The notes under the pieces are model-generated. The model saw only the letters and a list, made by a program, of their open reading frames with translations. It was not told the origin of the DNA and searched no databases. Position numbers and translations under genes: made by a program. Below, one piece after another: positions 4,917 through 5,406 of a stretch of DNA of 5,406 nt; the stretch's first letter is position 1; each line of letters opens with the position of its first letter. The DNA is from Chloroflexota bacterium (GTDB taxonomy: Bacteria > Chloroflexota > Dehalococcoidia > SM23-28-2 > RBG-16-64-32). Location of the stretch: assembly GCA_005882715.1 (NCBI GenBank), contig VBEI01000050.1, positions 1 to 5,406 on the forward strand, read 5' to 3'.

Positions 4917-5406
4917 TTGGCCAATAAGACTGGCCTTATCGGAGTTGCGCTCGCGTCGGTCGTTGGGCTGCTCCTGCTTCTAGTGTTTGCCTCTGGATTA
5001 CCCGCAAAAGAGGGTCGCAGAAGCCTAACCATAGTTGAAGCGACACCGCGATCGATTTCAGAGGCCCAGGTAATGGTCGACTTTCCAATTATTGTCCCTT
5101 CCCTACTGCCAGCAGGCGTTAGCCAAGACCCCACGATATTCGTTGATTCACACGACGACTCACACAGCATCACATTGATCTATGGGGATACCCCGGCCGC
5201 CCCCTCAGGTGAGAGAGGAACGCGACTCACGCTTCAGGAGTTCGAGGGCCTGGCCCTTTTATCACAGGGCACCGATCAGAGAACCGCGCGGATCAACGGT
5301 ATTGATGTAGCTGTGGGGACGAACCGACAGCAGGTCGGTGGCATCGAATTTGTCGCGGGTTGGAACGTAGGCGACTTCGCGATCCAAGCGCAGTTTGAAT
5401 GGTTGG
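4917..5406 (+). CDS. Membrane-anchored extracytoplasmic protein of unknown function (3' end outside window)
   Basis: The frame runs from a TTG at 4917, two bases after the nnr stop, and is still open at the window end (163 complete codons). The N-terminus is MANKTG followed by a hydrophobic stretch at ~7-27 (GVALASVVGLLLLLVFA), typical of a signal anchor or uncleaved signal peptide; no lipobox cysteine follows. The remainder is polar and beta-rich. VDFPIIVPSLLPAGV (54-68), ITLIYG (85-90), INGIDVAVG (126-134) and a later GWNVGDFAI resemble DUF4367-type or RseB/LolA-like extracytoplasmic domains, a match from memory with modest confidence. AAAGGCGG at 4903-4910 could serve as ribosome binding site, and the hydrophobic segment placed directly after this start supports TTG. 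A hand count gives about 56% GC with several TTA, ATA, CTA and AGA codons, clearly lower in GC than nnr. Function is unknown. Confidence 0.75.
   Translation, partial: MANKTGLIGVALASVVGLLLLLVFASGLPAKEGRRSLTIVEATPRSISEAQVMVDFPIIVPSLLPAGVSQDPTIFVDSHDDSHSITLIYGDTPAAPSGERGTRLTLQEFEGLALLSQGTDQRTARINGIDVAVGTNRQQVGGIEFVAGWNVGDFAIQAQFEWL

Overview
The window is compact, GC-rich bacterial DNA. All recognisable genes lie on the + strand in two blocks. The composition, frequent Arg/Ala/Gly codons, GTG/TTG starts, Rv1264-like cyclases and the G-rich palindromic intergenic repeats fit a high-GC bacterium. Chloroflexota (Dehalococcoidia-like) is my best guess and Actinomycetota is the alternative. The assignment rests on recall of similar gene and repeat styles and has low confidence.

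Block 1 (1-3004) holds the 3' part of acpS (holo-ACP synthase), followed by two tandem paralogous class III adenylate cyclases. Each junction is an 8-bp stop/start overlap, so the three genes look like one translationally coupled operon. Both cyclases have the same order: MerR-like helix-turn-helix, an all-alpha region resembling the Rv1264-type regulatory domain, a class III catalytic domain with all six canonical catalytic residues, and a C-terminal three-cysteine YHS domain. They are about 75% identical in the catalytic domain but strongly diverged in the middle regulatory region. This suggests two sensors with the same output (cAMP), possibly metal- or redox-tuned.

The intergenic region (3005-3354) has no convincing intact gene. 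It holds an imperfect palindrome of about 75 nt, a pyrimidine-rich tract, a degenerate second copy of the first ~44 bp of nnr, and three consecutive hairpins ending just before the real nnr start. It looks like a site where palindromic repeats inserted and the nnr 5' end was duplicated.

Block 2 (3355-5406) is nnr, a full-length bifunctional NAD(P)HX epimerase/dehydratase. Two bases after its stop, a TTG-initiated gene encodes a membrane-anchored, probably extracytoplasmic protein that runs off the window. That gene is lower in GC (about 56% by hand count). acpS next to nnr is a common bacterial pairing; here the cyclase pair and the repeat region separate them.
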